Source: Clavibacter sp. VKM Ac-2872 (GTDB lineage: Bacteria; Actinomycetota; Actinomycetes; Actinomycetales; Microbacteriaceae). Taken from it: a stretch of DNA of 64,000 bases. The DNA is taken from assembly GCF_015351105.1 (NCBI RefSeq), contig NZ_JADKRR010000002.1:124001-188000 (forward strand), given 5' to 3'. This document shows, piece after piece, positions 44,672 to 52,473 of the stretch; positions within the stretch are counted from its first letter, which is position 1, and the number at the start of each line of letters is the position of its first letter. The notes below the pieces were generated by a model. It saw nothing but the letters and a program-made list of their open reading frames with translations, was not told the DNA's origin and ran no database searches. Both the position numbers and the translations under genes were made by a program.

Positions 44672-44917
44672 TCATGCGACGAGCACGTGCTTCCTCGGCA
44701 GCTCGGCCGCGACGGCCGCGAGCGCGTCGTCGAGGCTTCCGAACCAGTCACACAAGCCCGGCACCGGCCGCATCCGCATGAGCTCGACCCGGCCGCCGCG
44801 CCGTTGCGCGTACGCGATGAGCCGGGTGGCGTCGGAGGCGGCGATGCGCGCGTCGCACACCCGCCACTCGGTCGGGCTGAGCGCGACCACCTCGAGCCGT
44901 GCGTCGATGCTTGCCAT
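44672..44917 (-). CDS. Small hypothetical protein
   Basis: An 81-aa mixed alpha/beta protein with the internal pattern EVVALSPTEWRVCDARI and GLCDWFGSLDDALAAV. No recognised family. It lies upstream of and on the same strand as the 447-aa membrane-anchored protein. Confidence 0.5.
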   Translation of the reverse strand: MASIDARLEVVALSPTEWRVCDARIAASDATRLIAYAQRRGGRVELMRMRPVPGLCDWFGSLDDALAAVAAELPRKHVLVA

Positions 44918-45059
44918 GGATCCCCATCCCCGCGGGAAGACCTCCCCCCGCCTGCACGACGCTAGGGGCGACGCCCGACACGGCCGCGCGCCGGGGCGCC
45001 GACAGTGCAGAGCCCGACGGCGGCGCATCTCGGGAGGAGGGGCGCGGCCCGCCGCGCGG

Positions 45060-45200
45060 TCAGGGCCGGTACTGCTGCGGCTTCTCGAACCCCATCGGGT
45101 CGCCGTTCGCCGGGTTCTGGCCGTCGCCGACCATGCGGATCTTGCCGAGCACGTGGATCACGCGCGCGAGGACGCGGCCGAGGATGCGGAGGACGGTCAT
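45060..45200 (-). CDS. Very small hypothetical protein
   Basis: A 46-aa frame with an amphipathic N-terminal helix (LRILGRVLARVIHVLG) and a polar Asn/Pro/Gly-rich C-terminus. Core-like codon use but a weak ribosome binding site. It may be a real small membrane-associated protein or chance. Confidence 0.35.
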   Translation of the reverse strand: MTVLRILGRVLARVIHVLGKIRMVGDGQNPANGDPMGFEKPQQYRP

Positions 45201-45256
45201 GTCCCGACCGTATCGGCGCGGTCGGCGCGCGGGAAGGCGCCGGGCAGGATGGGGGC

Positions 45257-45772
45257 ATGGACCACATCGACCCGCGCCGCCTCGCCGCCGTGCTCGCCGA
45301 CGCCGAGATGCGGGCCGCGTACGCCCGCGTCGTGCTCGGGTCCGACCTCGACGACGCCCTCGCGCACCTCTCCCCCGCGCGCCGCACGAAGGCCGCACGG
45401 GCGCTCACCGGCTCGGGGCTGGTGGTGGTCGCGGAGGACGGCACCGCGTCCGCGACCGACGCCGTCTTCCGCGCGATCCTCGCCCAGCAGCCCGCGACGC
45501 CGCCCGCCCAGGGCGTCGAGCGCTTCCTCCGCGACGGCCGCATCGCGCAGTGGCCCGCGAGCCCCACCGACCTCGACGAACTGTTGCGGCACGTCGTCGC
45601 GCAGGTGCTGGACCCCGACGAGGTGCTCGACGAGAAGGCCCTCACGGAGCGCCTCCTGCGGCTCACCGACGACCACGCGCTACTCCGCCGCCACCTCGTG
45701 GACGCGGGGCTCGTGCTGCGGACCCGCTCGGGATCCGAGTACGCGAGGGCGACGACGGACGAGCCGGACTAG
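45257..45772 (+). CDS. DUF2087 domain protein
   Basis: A 171-aa protein. The C-terminal third matches DUF2087: LTERLLRLTDDHALLRRHLVDAG, then LRTRSGSEYAR. The N-terminal half looks like a winged-helix arrangement (AHLSPARRTKAARALTGSGL), as often found with DUF2087 in regulator-like proteins. The stop is adjacent to the convergent zeta array. Confidence 0.75.
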   Translation: MDHIDPRRLAAVLADAEMRAAYARVVLGSDLDDALAHLSPARRTKAARALTGSGLVVVAEDGTASATDAVFRAILAQQPATPPAQGVERFLRDGRIAQWPASPTDLDELLRHVVAQVLDPDEVLDEKALTERLLRLTDDHALLRRHLVDAGLVLRTRSGSEYARATTDEPD

Positions 45773-46788
45773 CGCCCGCGGTCGACGCGCGCTGGTCCGG
45801 CTCGCCCTGGCGTCGTCCGACCTGCGCGCGCGATCCCCGGCAGCACCCGCGCCTGCGGCACCTCAGCAGCCGGACCCGACCGCGTCGGCACCAGCGGCCC
45901 GCCCCGCGTCGCCCGTGACATGTCCGTCTCCAGGGTCGGCCCCGCCTTCACTTCCGCTTGCTCCGCCGACGTCCGATACACCCGGTACCACGACACAGCG
46001 GGAGACTCTTCCGCCACCATCCGCGCATTCGCCTCCGGCCGCGACCGACCGTCCGGCCCATCGAACACGTTGCGCGCGAAGTCCGACGGCACCCACCTAC
46101 CGCCGAGCCCTTCGCCCCGTCGAGCCGCCTCGTTGCCGTCCAGCCACCTCTGCCGGATCCGCGCCTCGGACACCTCGAACGGCACCTCCACATCCACCAC
46201 CTGCACGTCGTACCCCGCCGCCTCCAACTGCGCCGAGATCCTCCGCGCCTTGTCCGCCGAACCCAATACCGTGTCGATCACCACGTTGTCGCCGGCCCGG
46301 ATCGACTCGAAGCTCGAGCGCTTCGCCAGATACGACGACTCCTCGTGGACGAGCGAGGCCAGTTCCAACGGCTGCTGGATCGCTCCGATCTGCGGATGAT
46401 CACGTACTGCGCCGGGCACGATGTCGGAGTCGTAAGTACCGTCACGAATGGCCTCCGGCAGAAGAGACTCCGTGAAATTGTCGGCATCGATGATGAGGAA
46501 ATGACGCTCTCGTTCCCCCAGGAGCTGTTTCCGTGCGTAGCCCTTGCCCGCGCCCGGTGGTCCCGCCATCGAGATCGCGCGCCGCTCTTGCTTCAGGTCG
46601 GGTACCGCCGACCTCGCGTCCGAGATCAGGCGTTCATGCAATTCGTCACGAATCGCGGTCGGGCCTGCACTGTCCCACCAGATGGGGTTGTTGATCGTCG
46701 CGGTTGGGGCATCCGGGCTGAGCGGCCCGCCCGTTCGGGAGAGCTCCCGCAACGCCACCAGCCTGCTCTCGTCGGCGTGGCTGAACAC
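45769..46788 (-). CDS. Zeta-type kinase toxin T1 (Walker A altered)
   Basis: A 339-aa zeta-toxin-family P-loop kinase. Walker A reads AGPPGAGKGYARK, with Gly where zeta toxins have Ser/Thr after the Lys. The catalytic-Asp strand FLIIDADNF and the later VVIDTVLGSADKARRI and VDVEVPFEVSEARIRQRW match the family. A shared C-terminal extension (ANARMVAEESPAVSWYRVYR, then MSRATRGGPLVPTRSG) ends in an Arg/Gly tail. Zeta toxins phosphorylate UDP-GlcNAc, blocking wall synthesis. Last gene of the array, 3 bp after its putative antitoxin. Confidence 0.8.
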   Translation of the reverse strand: MFSHADESRLVALRELSRTGGPLSPDAPTATINNPIWWDSAGPTAIRDELHERLISDARSAVPDLKQERRAISMAGPPGAGKGYARKQLLGERERHFLIIDADNFTESLLPEAIRDGTYDSDIVPGAVRDHPQIGAIQQPLELASLVHEESSYLAKRSSFESIRAGDNVVIDTVLGSADKARRISAQLEAAGYDVQVVDVEVPFEVSEARIRQRWLDGNEAARRGEGLGGRWVPSDFARNVFDGPDGRSRPEANARMVAEESPAVSWYRVYRTSAEQAEVKAGPTLETDMSRATRGGPLVPTRSGPAAEVPQARVLPGIARAGRTTPGRAGPARVDRGR

Positions 46789-46791
46789 GAG

Positions 46792-47247
46792 TCAGCTGTT
46801 CCCGAGACGACGCGATCGGACTTCGCCGTAATCGAGCACGTCGATGTATCCGTCCCACCGCGCCTGAGACACTTCCGACCAGGTGCCCGGCAGATCCACG
46901 GTGAGGTCGTCCCCGGGGGTCGTCGTGTCGAGCGGCACGTACGGATACCGCGCCAACTCATCCACCAGCCGCTCCCGATCCAGCAGCCCCGCCGCGTACC
47001 GCTCGCAGATCTCGTACGGCAACGCCCCCGAGAACCCCTCCAGCGGCAGGCTGACCTCGCGCGCAGCACGCAACAGCGCGAGGTCCTCGGGCTTGAACAC
47101 GCGCAGCTCCCGCGCCAGCTGCTCCTCGGAACGCCCGGCATCCAGAACACGCCGCACCTCCCGCAGGTAGTCCAGCTCCGCCAGACGGAAACGCAACAAC
47201 GCCGACGCCGCCGGAGCGACCTCCTCGGGAACATCTCCTGCACTCAT
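46792..47247 (-). CDS. Putative zeta antitoxin A1
   Basis: A 151-aa helical protein directly upstream of T1. The N-terminal third (YLREVRRVLDAGRSEEQLA) looks HTH-like. The central EICERYAAGLLDRERLVDEL with RYPYVP is the signature shared by all four upstream proteins of this array. It is nearly identical in its first 110 residues to A3 (48585). The antitoxin role is inferred from strict pairing with zeta genes. It is not an epsilon or PezA homologue that I can recognise. Confidence 0.6.
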   Translation of the reverse strand: MSAGDVPEEVAPAASALLRFRLAELDYLREVRRVLDAGRSEEQLARELRVFKPEDLALLRAAREVSLPLEGFSGALPYEICERYAAGLLDRERLVDELARYPYVPLDTTTPGDDLTVDLPGTWSEVSQARWDGYIDVLDYGEVRSRRLGNS

Positions 47248-47346
47248 GAACCGATCACCTTCCTCGTCATCTGCCTCTCCCTCCACGGGCCGCGTCGGCC
47301 GACCTGGCCGGCCCGACCGCCCGCGTGATCCCCGGCAGCACCCGCG
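47241..47346. repeat. Tandem-duplication segment, left copy
   Basis: 106 bp matching 49037-49142 with about five mismatches. It spans the start of A1 and the 3' end of T2. The copies are 1,796 bp apart and mark the most conserved part of a duplicated toxin-antitoxin unit. Confidence 0.75.
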
Positions 47347-48079
47347 ACCCGAACTCGCTCGGCACCCACCGGCCCCCGAGTCCCTCGCCCCGCTCGGCCC
47401 GCTCGTTCCCCTCACGCCACCGCTTCTGGATCCGCTCCTCCGACACCTCCCGCGGCACCTCCACGTCCACCACCTGCACGTCGTACCCGGCCCGCTCCAG
47501 CTCGCCCATGATCTGCCGCGCCTTCGTGTCGGAGCTCAGGACCGTGTCGATGATGACGTTCTTCCCCGATCGGATCGCCTCCGTCCTCTGCCTGTCGGCG
47601 AGGTCAGCCGATTCCGCGTGCACGAGCGAAGAGAGCTCCATCGGGTGGAACCGCTCGCCGGCCGCCTCGCTCTCTCGAACAGCAGCGGGTTTGATCCACG
47701 ACTCGTAGCTGCCATCCGCGACCGCCTCGCGCAACAGGCGGGTCTTGAACTCGTCGGCATCGACGACCAGGAAGCTCTTGGACGCATCGCCCAACAGGTC
47801 TTCCCGGATCGAGGTCTTGCCCGCACCCGGCGGACCCGCCTGCACGATCGCCCGGCGCTCCGATCGCAGTTCAGGGACCTCCTCCACCGAGTCACGCAGC
47901 AGCCGCTCGTGCAAGGCCTTGCGGCTACTCGTGTAGCCATCTCGCCCATGCCAGCGGGGATTCTTCTTGGATGAGGTCGGTGCATCCCATGCGACGGGAC
48001 CCCCCTCGCCGGAGAAGCTCCTCAGCGCATCGAGGCGAGTGGAGCCGTCCTCGTCAGACACCGGCCTCGTCCTGGCCAT
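47267..48079 (-). CDS. Zeta-type kinase toxin T2, shortened
   Basis: A 270-aa zeta kinase with intact Walker A GPPGAGKTSIRE, VVDADEF and NVIIDTVLSSDTKARQIMG. It is very close to T3 over the kinase part, but lacks about 70 residues of the C-terminal extension: sequence jumps in frame from GGRWVPSEFG to RVLPGITRAVGPAR. The kinase core is complete, so it may still be active. Its start lies within the 3' end of A2 (26-bp overlap). Confidence 0.8.
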   Translation of the reverse strand: MARTRPVSDEDGSTRLDALRSFSGEGGPVAWDAPTSSKKNPRWHGRDGYTSSRKALHERLLRDSVEEVPELRSERRAIVQAGPPGAGKTSIREDLLGDASKSFLVVDADEFKTRLLREAVADGSYESWIKPAAVRESEAAGERFHPMELSSLVHAESADLADRQRTEAIRSGKNVIIDTVLSSDTKARQIMGELERAGYDVQVVDVEVPREVSEERIQKRWREGNERAERGEGLGGRWVPSEFGSRVLPGITRAVGPARSADAARGGRGR

Positions 48080-48521
48080 TGCGGCGGTCGAACACCTCGC
48101 CGTAGATGTCGATGCCGATCAGGTCATTGCCGCTGGCCCTCTCCACATCCGCCCATGTCCCCGGCGGGTTGACGACGAGATTGTCATACCCATCCACCTG
48201 GTCGCGCGGAACGTACGGGAACCGCACCAGCTCATCCACCAGCCGATCGCGATCCAGCATCCCCACCGAATACCGCTCGCAGATCTCATAGGGCGTCGCC
48301 CCCGAGAACCCCGCGACCAGCACCGGCACCTCCCGGGCCGCGGCGATGCGATCCAGGTCAGCAGGCTGGAACACCGCCAGATCCTGGGTCAGCTTCGCCG
48401 CGTCGTACCCGGAATCCAGGAGCCGACGCACCTCCCGCAGGTAATCCAGCTCCACCAGCCGCAGCACGCGCAACGCACGCTCCGCCGGGCGCACCTCCAC
48501 CGGCGCATCGAACAGACCCAT
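48054..48521 (-). CDS. Putative zeta antitoxin A2
   Basis: A 155-aa protein overlapping the T2 start. It shares the array signature (EICERYSVGMLDRDRLVDEL, RFPYVP) and NPPGTW. Its C-terminus, IDIYGEVFDR, makes it closer to A4 than to A1/A3. Ribosome binding site GAGGATG is near the ATG at 48521. Function inferred from pairing. Confidence 0.6.
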   Translation of the reverse strand: MGLFDAPVEVRPAERALRVLRLVELDYLREVRRLLDSGYDAAKLTQDLAVFQPADLDRIAAAREVPVLVAGFSGATPYEICERYSVGMLDRDRLVDELVRFPYVPRDQVDGYDNLVVNPPGTWADVERASGNDLIGIDIYGEVFDRRNGQDEAGV

Positions 48522-48584
48522 CACATCCTCCTCAACCACATCGTTTGAATCCCACCACCGCGCGCGGCGTCGCACGCGCGCCTA

Positions 48585-49043
48585 TCAACTCGGGTCGCCG
48601 TGACGACGCTCGAACGCCTCCTCGTAGACCGCGTCGTCGACGAGTCCCGCTGCCGCAGCCCGCGAGACATCGGCCCACGTGCCCGGTTGGTTCACCACCA
48701 GGTCGTCGTAGCCGTCCGGGAGGGCTCGCGGCACATACGGATACCGCGCCAGCTCATCCACCAACCGCTCCCGGTCGATCAGCCCCGCCGCGTACCGCTC
48801 GCAGATCTCCATCGGCAGCGCACCCGAGAACCCCTCCAGCGGCAGGCTCACCTCGCGCGCCGCACGGAGCCTGGCCAGATCCTCGGGACGGAACACCCGC
48901 AATTGCCGGGCCAGCTCCTCCTCGGAACGCCCGGCATCCAGAACACGCCGCACCTCCCGCAGGTAGTCCAGCTCCGCCAGACGGAACCGCAGCAGCGCCA
49001 GCGCCGCCGGCACGACCTCCTCGGGAACATCCCCTGCACTCAT
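48585..49043 (-). CDS. Putative orphan zeta antitoxin A3
   Basis: A 152-aa protein, almost the same as A1 in its N-terminal two thirds (MSAGDVPEEV opening, LARQLRVFRPEDL, EICERYAAGLIDRERLVDEL). It is followed not by a toxin but by A2, 63 bp downstream, so its own zeta gene appears to be missing. It starts 20 bp after the T3 stop. It may neutralise several toxins in trans. Confidence 0.6.
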   Translation of the reverse strand: MSAGDVPEEVVPAALALLRFRLAELDYLREVRRVLDAGRSEEELARQLRVFRPEDLARLRAAREVSLPLEGFSGALPMEICERYAAGLIDRERLVDELARYPYVPRALPDGYDDLVVNQPGTWADVSRAAAAGLVDDAVYEEAFERRHGDPS

Positions 49044-49142
49044 GAATCGATCACCTTCCTCGTCATCTGCCTCTCCCTCCACGGCCCGCGCCGGCCGACC
49101 TGGCCGGCCCGACCGCTCGAGTGATCCCCGGCAGCACCCGCG
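49037..49142. repeat. Tandem-duplication segment, right copy
   Basis: Near-identical partner of 47241-47346, spanning the start of A3 and the 3' end of T3. Confidence 0.75.
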
Positions 49143-50085
49143 CCTGCGGCGCCTCGGCTGCCGAACCGGACCGCGTCGGCACCAACGGTCCGCCCCGCGT
49201 CGCCCGCGACATGTCCGTCACCAGAACCGCCGGCGCACGCGGATCCTCCCGCTCCTGCTCCGCCGTCTTCCGGTACACCCGATACCGCGACACCGCCGGC
49301 GACTCCTCCGCCACCATCCGCGCATTCGCCTCCGGCCGCGAACTCCCGTCCGGCTGCCCGTACACCCAGGCCCCGAACTCGCTCGGCACCCACCGACCCC
49401 CGAGCCCGTCGCCCTTGTCCGCGCGCTCGTTGCCCTCCTGCCACCGCGTCCGGATCCGCTCCTCCGACACCTCCCGCGGCACCTCCACATCCATCACCTG
49501 GACGTCGTACCCGGCCCGCTCCAGCTCGCCCATGATCTGCCGCGCCTTCGTGTCCGACGACAGGACGGTGTCGATGACGACGTTCTTGCCCCCTCTCAGG
49601 GCACGGGCCCTCTGCTCGTCCGCGAGGTAGGAGGACTCCGCGTGGACGAGCGAGGACAGCTCCATCGGGTGGAACCGCTCCCCCGCCGCCTCGAGCTCCC
49701 GCACCGCGGCGGGCTTGATCCACGACTCATAGCTCTTGTCCGCGATCGCCTGCTTCAGTAGCCGCTTCTTGAACTCATCAGCGTCGATGACGAGGAAGCC
49801 CGTGGCCGCATCCCCCAGCGCGCGCTCTCGCGTCGAGGTCTTCCCGGCGCCGGGCGGCCCCGCCAGCACGACCGCCCGTTTGTCAGCCCCCAGCTCCGGC
49901 ACCGAAGCCTCAGCATCCGACAGCAGGCGCTCGTGCATGACAGCGCGTGCAGCCGTCGGCCGGCCGGCCCGGTACCACGCAGGGTTGGCTGTCGACGCGC
50001 TCGGGGCGTCCAGCCCCAGCGGACCATCATCCCGAGAGAGCTGACGCAGCCTCGTCAGGTGATCGATGTCGCCCTCGGACTGCAT
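49063..50085 (-). CDS. Zeta-type kinase toxin T3, full length
   Basis: A 340-aa zeta kinase with canonical Walker A GPPGAGKTSTRE, catalytic FLVIDADEF, and NVVIDTVLSSDTKARQIMG. It carries the full C-terminal extension (EANARMVAEESPAVSRYRVYR, DMSRATRGGPLVPTRSG, basic Gly/Arg tail). This is the most orthodox copy of the three. Its start is 3 bp after A4. The expected activity is UDP-GlcNAc 3'-phosphorylation. Confidence 0.85.
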   Translation of the reverse strand: MQSEGDIDHLTRLRQLSRDDGPLGLDAPSASTANPAWYRAGRPTAARAVMHERLLSDAEASVPELGADKRAVVLAGPPGAGKTSTRERALGDAATGFLVIDADEFKKRLLKQAIADKSYESWIKPAAVRELEAAGERFHPMELSSLVHAESSYLADEQRARALRGGKNVVIDTVLSSDTKARQIMGELERAGYDVQVMDVEVPREVSEERIRTRWQEGNERADKGDGLGGRWVPSEFGAWVYGQPDGSSRPEANARMVAEESPAVSRYRVYRKTAEQEREDPRAPAVLVTDMSRATRGGPLVPTRSGSAAEAPQARVLPGITRAVGPARSAGAGRGGRGR

Positions 50086-50088
50086 CCT

Positions 50089-50547
50089 TCAGTCGCCCGA
50101 CGTGTCGACGCGATCGAAGACTTCGCCATACACCTCTATGTCGATCAGCTTCTCGCCGAGAGCCAGCGACAGGTCGTTCCACGTTCCGGGGGGATTCACC
50201 ACGAGGTCATCCCACCCCTCCGGCTTGTCCAACGGCACATACGGGAACCGCGTGAGCTCGTCCACCAGCTGCTCCCGATCGAGATGTCCCACCGCGTACC
50301 GCTCGCAGATCTCCAACGGCGTCGCCCCGGAGAACCCCTCGACGGGCATCGTCACGTCGCGGGCTCCGTCGAGCCGCCGCAGGTCATTCCCGCCGAAGAG
50401 ACGGAGGTCCTTCGCCAACTCGTCACGGTCGGCTCCGCCATCCAGCAGTCGTCGGACCTCCCGCTGCAGATCGAGCTCCGCCAACCGCCAGCGCACCACC
50501 GCCCGCACAGCCGACTCTCGCTCCGCGGGTGCGTTCCATATCCCCAT
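50089..50547 (-). CDS. Putative zeta antitoxin A4 (first gene of array)
   Basis: A 152-aa protein, first in the transcription order of the array. It has the signature EICERYAVGHLDREQLVDEL, RFPYVP, NPPGTWNDL and EVYGEVFDR. The ATG at 50547 has an excellent GAGGAGGA ribosome binding site. The HTH-like N-terminus could bind the promoter just upstream (autoregulation, inference). Confidence 0.62.
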   Translation of the reverse strand: MGIWNAPAERESAVRAVVRWRLAELDLQREVRRLLDGGADRDELAKDLRLFGGNDLRRLDGARDVTMPVEGFSGATPLEICERYAVGHLDREQLVDELTRFPYVPLDKPEGWDDLVVNPPGTWNDLSLALGEKLIDIEVYGEVFDRVDTSGD

Positions 50548-50749
50548 CAATTCCTCCTCATAGAAGTGCCCCGCATCGGAGGCGAGGCGGAGATTCGCCT
50601 GCCGACGTCGACGCCAATGTGCTGCGCACGGCGAAACGAGCCGATCACGCTGCCAGTCCTCCGGAGCCGGATCCGGATCCGGGAAGCAGCCAGGCTAGGC
50701 CACCCGCCGACGCCGAGGTCGCCGAGGCCGCCGGGCCGCACCGCGCACG

Positions 50750-51196
50750 TCAGCTCGCCGCGCGATCGCCCTTCGGCACGAAGTCGGCCCGCTGGTTGCT
50801 CGTCTCCTCGAGCAGACGGCGGATCGCCGCCTTCTCGATCAGCCAGCGGCCGCCGGGGCGCATGGCCGGGATCACGCCGTCGCGCAGCCACCCGAGGATC
50901 GCCGGCCGGCTCTTCTGGAACAGCTCCATGAGGTCGCGATGCGTGAGGTGGTCCGGGTAGGCGTCGAGCGGATGCGGGTACGGCTCGTGCGGCGGCACCG
51001 GCACGGTCGACGTCGACTCGAGCCACTCCCGCACCTCGGAGCGGAAGGCGATCCACGAGTGCGAGACGCGGTAGCCGGGGATGATGCCCTTCGCGAACCA
51101 GAGGCTCACGGTCGTCTGCCCGATCTGCAGGATCCGCTGCAGGTCCGCCGACCGCAGGGTCGCCGGCAGCGTGTCCCAGGTGTCGTCGTCTGCCAT
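50750..51196 (-). CDS. Double helix-turn-helix (excisionase-like) DNA-binding protein
   Basis: A 148-aa protein with two tandem HTH units of the MerR/excisionase type: ADLQRILQIGQTTVSLWFAKG (about 17-37), with AFRSEVREWLES after it, and HRDLMELFQKSRPAILGWLRDG (about 86-107), with IEKAAIRRLLEE. Each pairs an HTH with a short wing. A regulator or recombination directionality factor is possible. It is placed just before the conjugation genes, consistent with control of that module. Confidence 0.7.
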   Translation of the reverse strand: MADDDTWDTLPATLRSADLQRILQIGQTTVSLWFAKGIIPGYRVSHSWIAFRSEVREWLESTSTVPVPPHEPYPHPLDAYPDHLTHRDLMELFQKSRPAILGWLRDGVIPAMRPGGRWLIEKAAIRRLLEETSNQRADFVPKGDRAAS

Positions 51197-51297
51197 GCGC
51201 GGGTGCTGCTCCGGTCGGATCGAGGGCGGGATGCTCGAATTTACCCGCCTGGGCAATTATCGTCGGTCCACCCGGGTGCATCGCAACCCGGCCCGCC

Positions 51298-52473
51298 TCA
51301 TTCGGACGCATGCCGGCACTCCCCGCCGCAGAGCGTCACGCCGAACGCGGCGAAGAACTTCTCGGGATCCACGTAGCCGCTCACCGGCGCCCCCTGCGTC
51401 TGCGACTGCGGGAGCCCGCTGACACGCGGGTCGGTCGACCCGGCGACGTCGATCCGGATGTCGAGGTGGCACCCCGTGGACGGGCCGTTCGAGCCGACCT
51501 TGCCGATCTCCTGGCCGGGGGTCACGGTGTCGCCGACGTGGACCTCCATGTCCGGCTCGTACATGTGCAGGTAGCTGATCGTGTAGCCCGCGGCCGACCG
51601 GATCGACACCGTGTAGCCGCCCGCCGTCGTCACGCTGCCGGCCTGCGCGGCGAGCACGGGCGATCCGCACGAGTAGCCGCTCCGCCCGGAGGACGTCCCG
51701 GTCTCCCGCGTCTGGTAGTCGTTCGCCGGGTGCCAGGAGGAGGCGCCCGCGGTCGGGCTCTCGCGCGGCCCGTACCCGGAGGTCTGGTCGAAGGGCGCCT
51801 TCAGCGGGAGCACGGTGCCGCCGGCGGAGCAGCCGCCGACGGGCGCGGGCATGACCGAGGGATCCGGCGTCCCGGACGCGGCAGGGGTCGCCGCCGGAGC
51901 GGAGGCCGCCGCCCCCGACAGCTGCGCGACCACGTCCTCGGCCGGCTGCTGGAACTTCCGGTAGTGGTAGGGATCCGCATTGATCTGGACCGCGTGGATC
52001 GCGAGGGTCGGCTCGAGCGTCTGCCACCCATCCACGGTCTGCAGCCGCTGGAGGAACAGCTTCGCGCTCGACGTCGGATCCATCCGCTCCTGCACCGAGC
52101 CCCACGACGACTGCTGCTGGAAGAGCCCGATCGAGTCGGCGATGGATCCGTCCGGGTTCACCGCATCGTCGCCGTAGTCGATGGCGCGCAGCGACGACTC
52201 GCCCATCGCCGCCATGACCCCGAGCACCTGCGCCTGCCGGGAGAGGCCGAGCCCGGCGGCGGCGTCCATGATCGCGGCGGCGTTGTCGAGCTGGTCGCCC
52301 GAGTAGCCGTCGACGGGCGTGCGCGGCCCGGTCGACGAGGACGCCGCGCCCTGCGTCGTGCAGGCGGACGCGTCGTCGCCGCCGAAGCCGAACAGCACCA
52401 GGAAGACGATCATCCCCATCAGCGCCGCGGGCGTGCCGATGAGGATCAGGACCCCCTTGCCGCCGCCGTTCAC
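51298..52473 (-). CDS. T4SS-associated lytic transglycosylase-like/M23 peptidase
   Basis: A 391-aa protein. An N-terminal TM anchor (8-30) is followed by a lysozyme-like domain (about 55-180, GESSLRA with Glu92, GLFQQQSSWG) and an M23 domain (about 225-375: WHPANDYQ with His248 and Asp252, YLHMYEP, and CHLDIRI). The usual M23 HxH is HLD here, so the second metal/catalytic His is Asp338. It would open peptidoglycan for the secretion channel. The GTG start overlaps the upstream stop. Confidence 0.82.
   Translation of the reverse strand: MNGGGKGVLILIGTPAALMGMIVFLVLFGFGGDDASACTTQGAASSSTGPRTPVDGYSGDQLDNAAAIMDAAAGLGLSRQAQVLGVMAAMGESSLRAIDYGDDAVNPDGSIADSIGLFQQQSSWGSVQERMDPTSSAKLFLQRLQTVDGWQTLEPTLAIHAVQINADPYHYRKFQQPAEDVVAQLSGAAASAPAATPAASGTPDPSVMPAPVGGCSAGGTVLPLKAPFDQTSGYGPRESPTAGASSWHPANDYQTRETGTSSGRSGYSCGSPVLAAQAGSVTTAGGYTVSIRSAAGYTISYLHMYEPDMEVHVGDTVTPGQEIGKVGSNGPSTGCHLDIRIDVAGSTDPRVSGLPQSQTQGAPVSGYVDPEKFFAAFGVTLCGGECRHASE

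Noticed and set aside
45769-50547. Calling the partner genes epsilon or PezA
   Set aside because: They are about 150 aa with a different shared motif. I could not match them to either antitoxin, so they are left as putative antitoxins by context.
45769-50547. CRISPR array suspected from repeated similar segments
   Set aside because: The repeats are long coding paralogues with a 1.8-kb period. No short regularly spaced repeats occur anywhere in the window.
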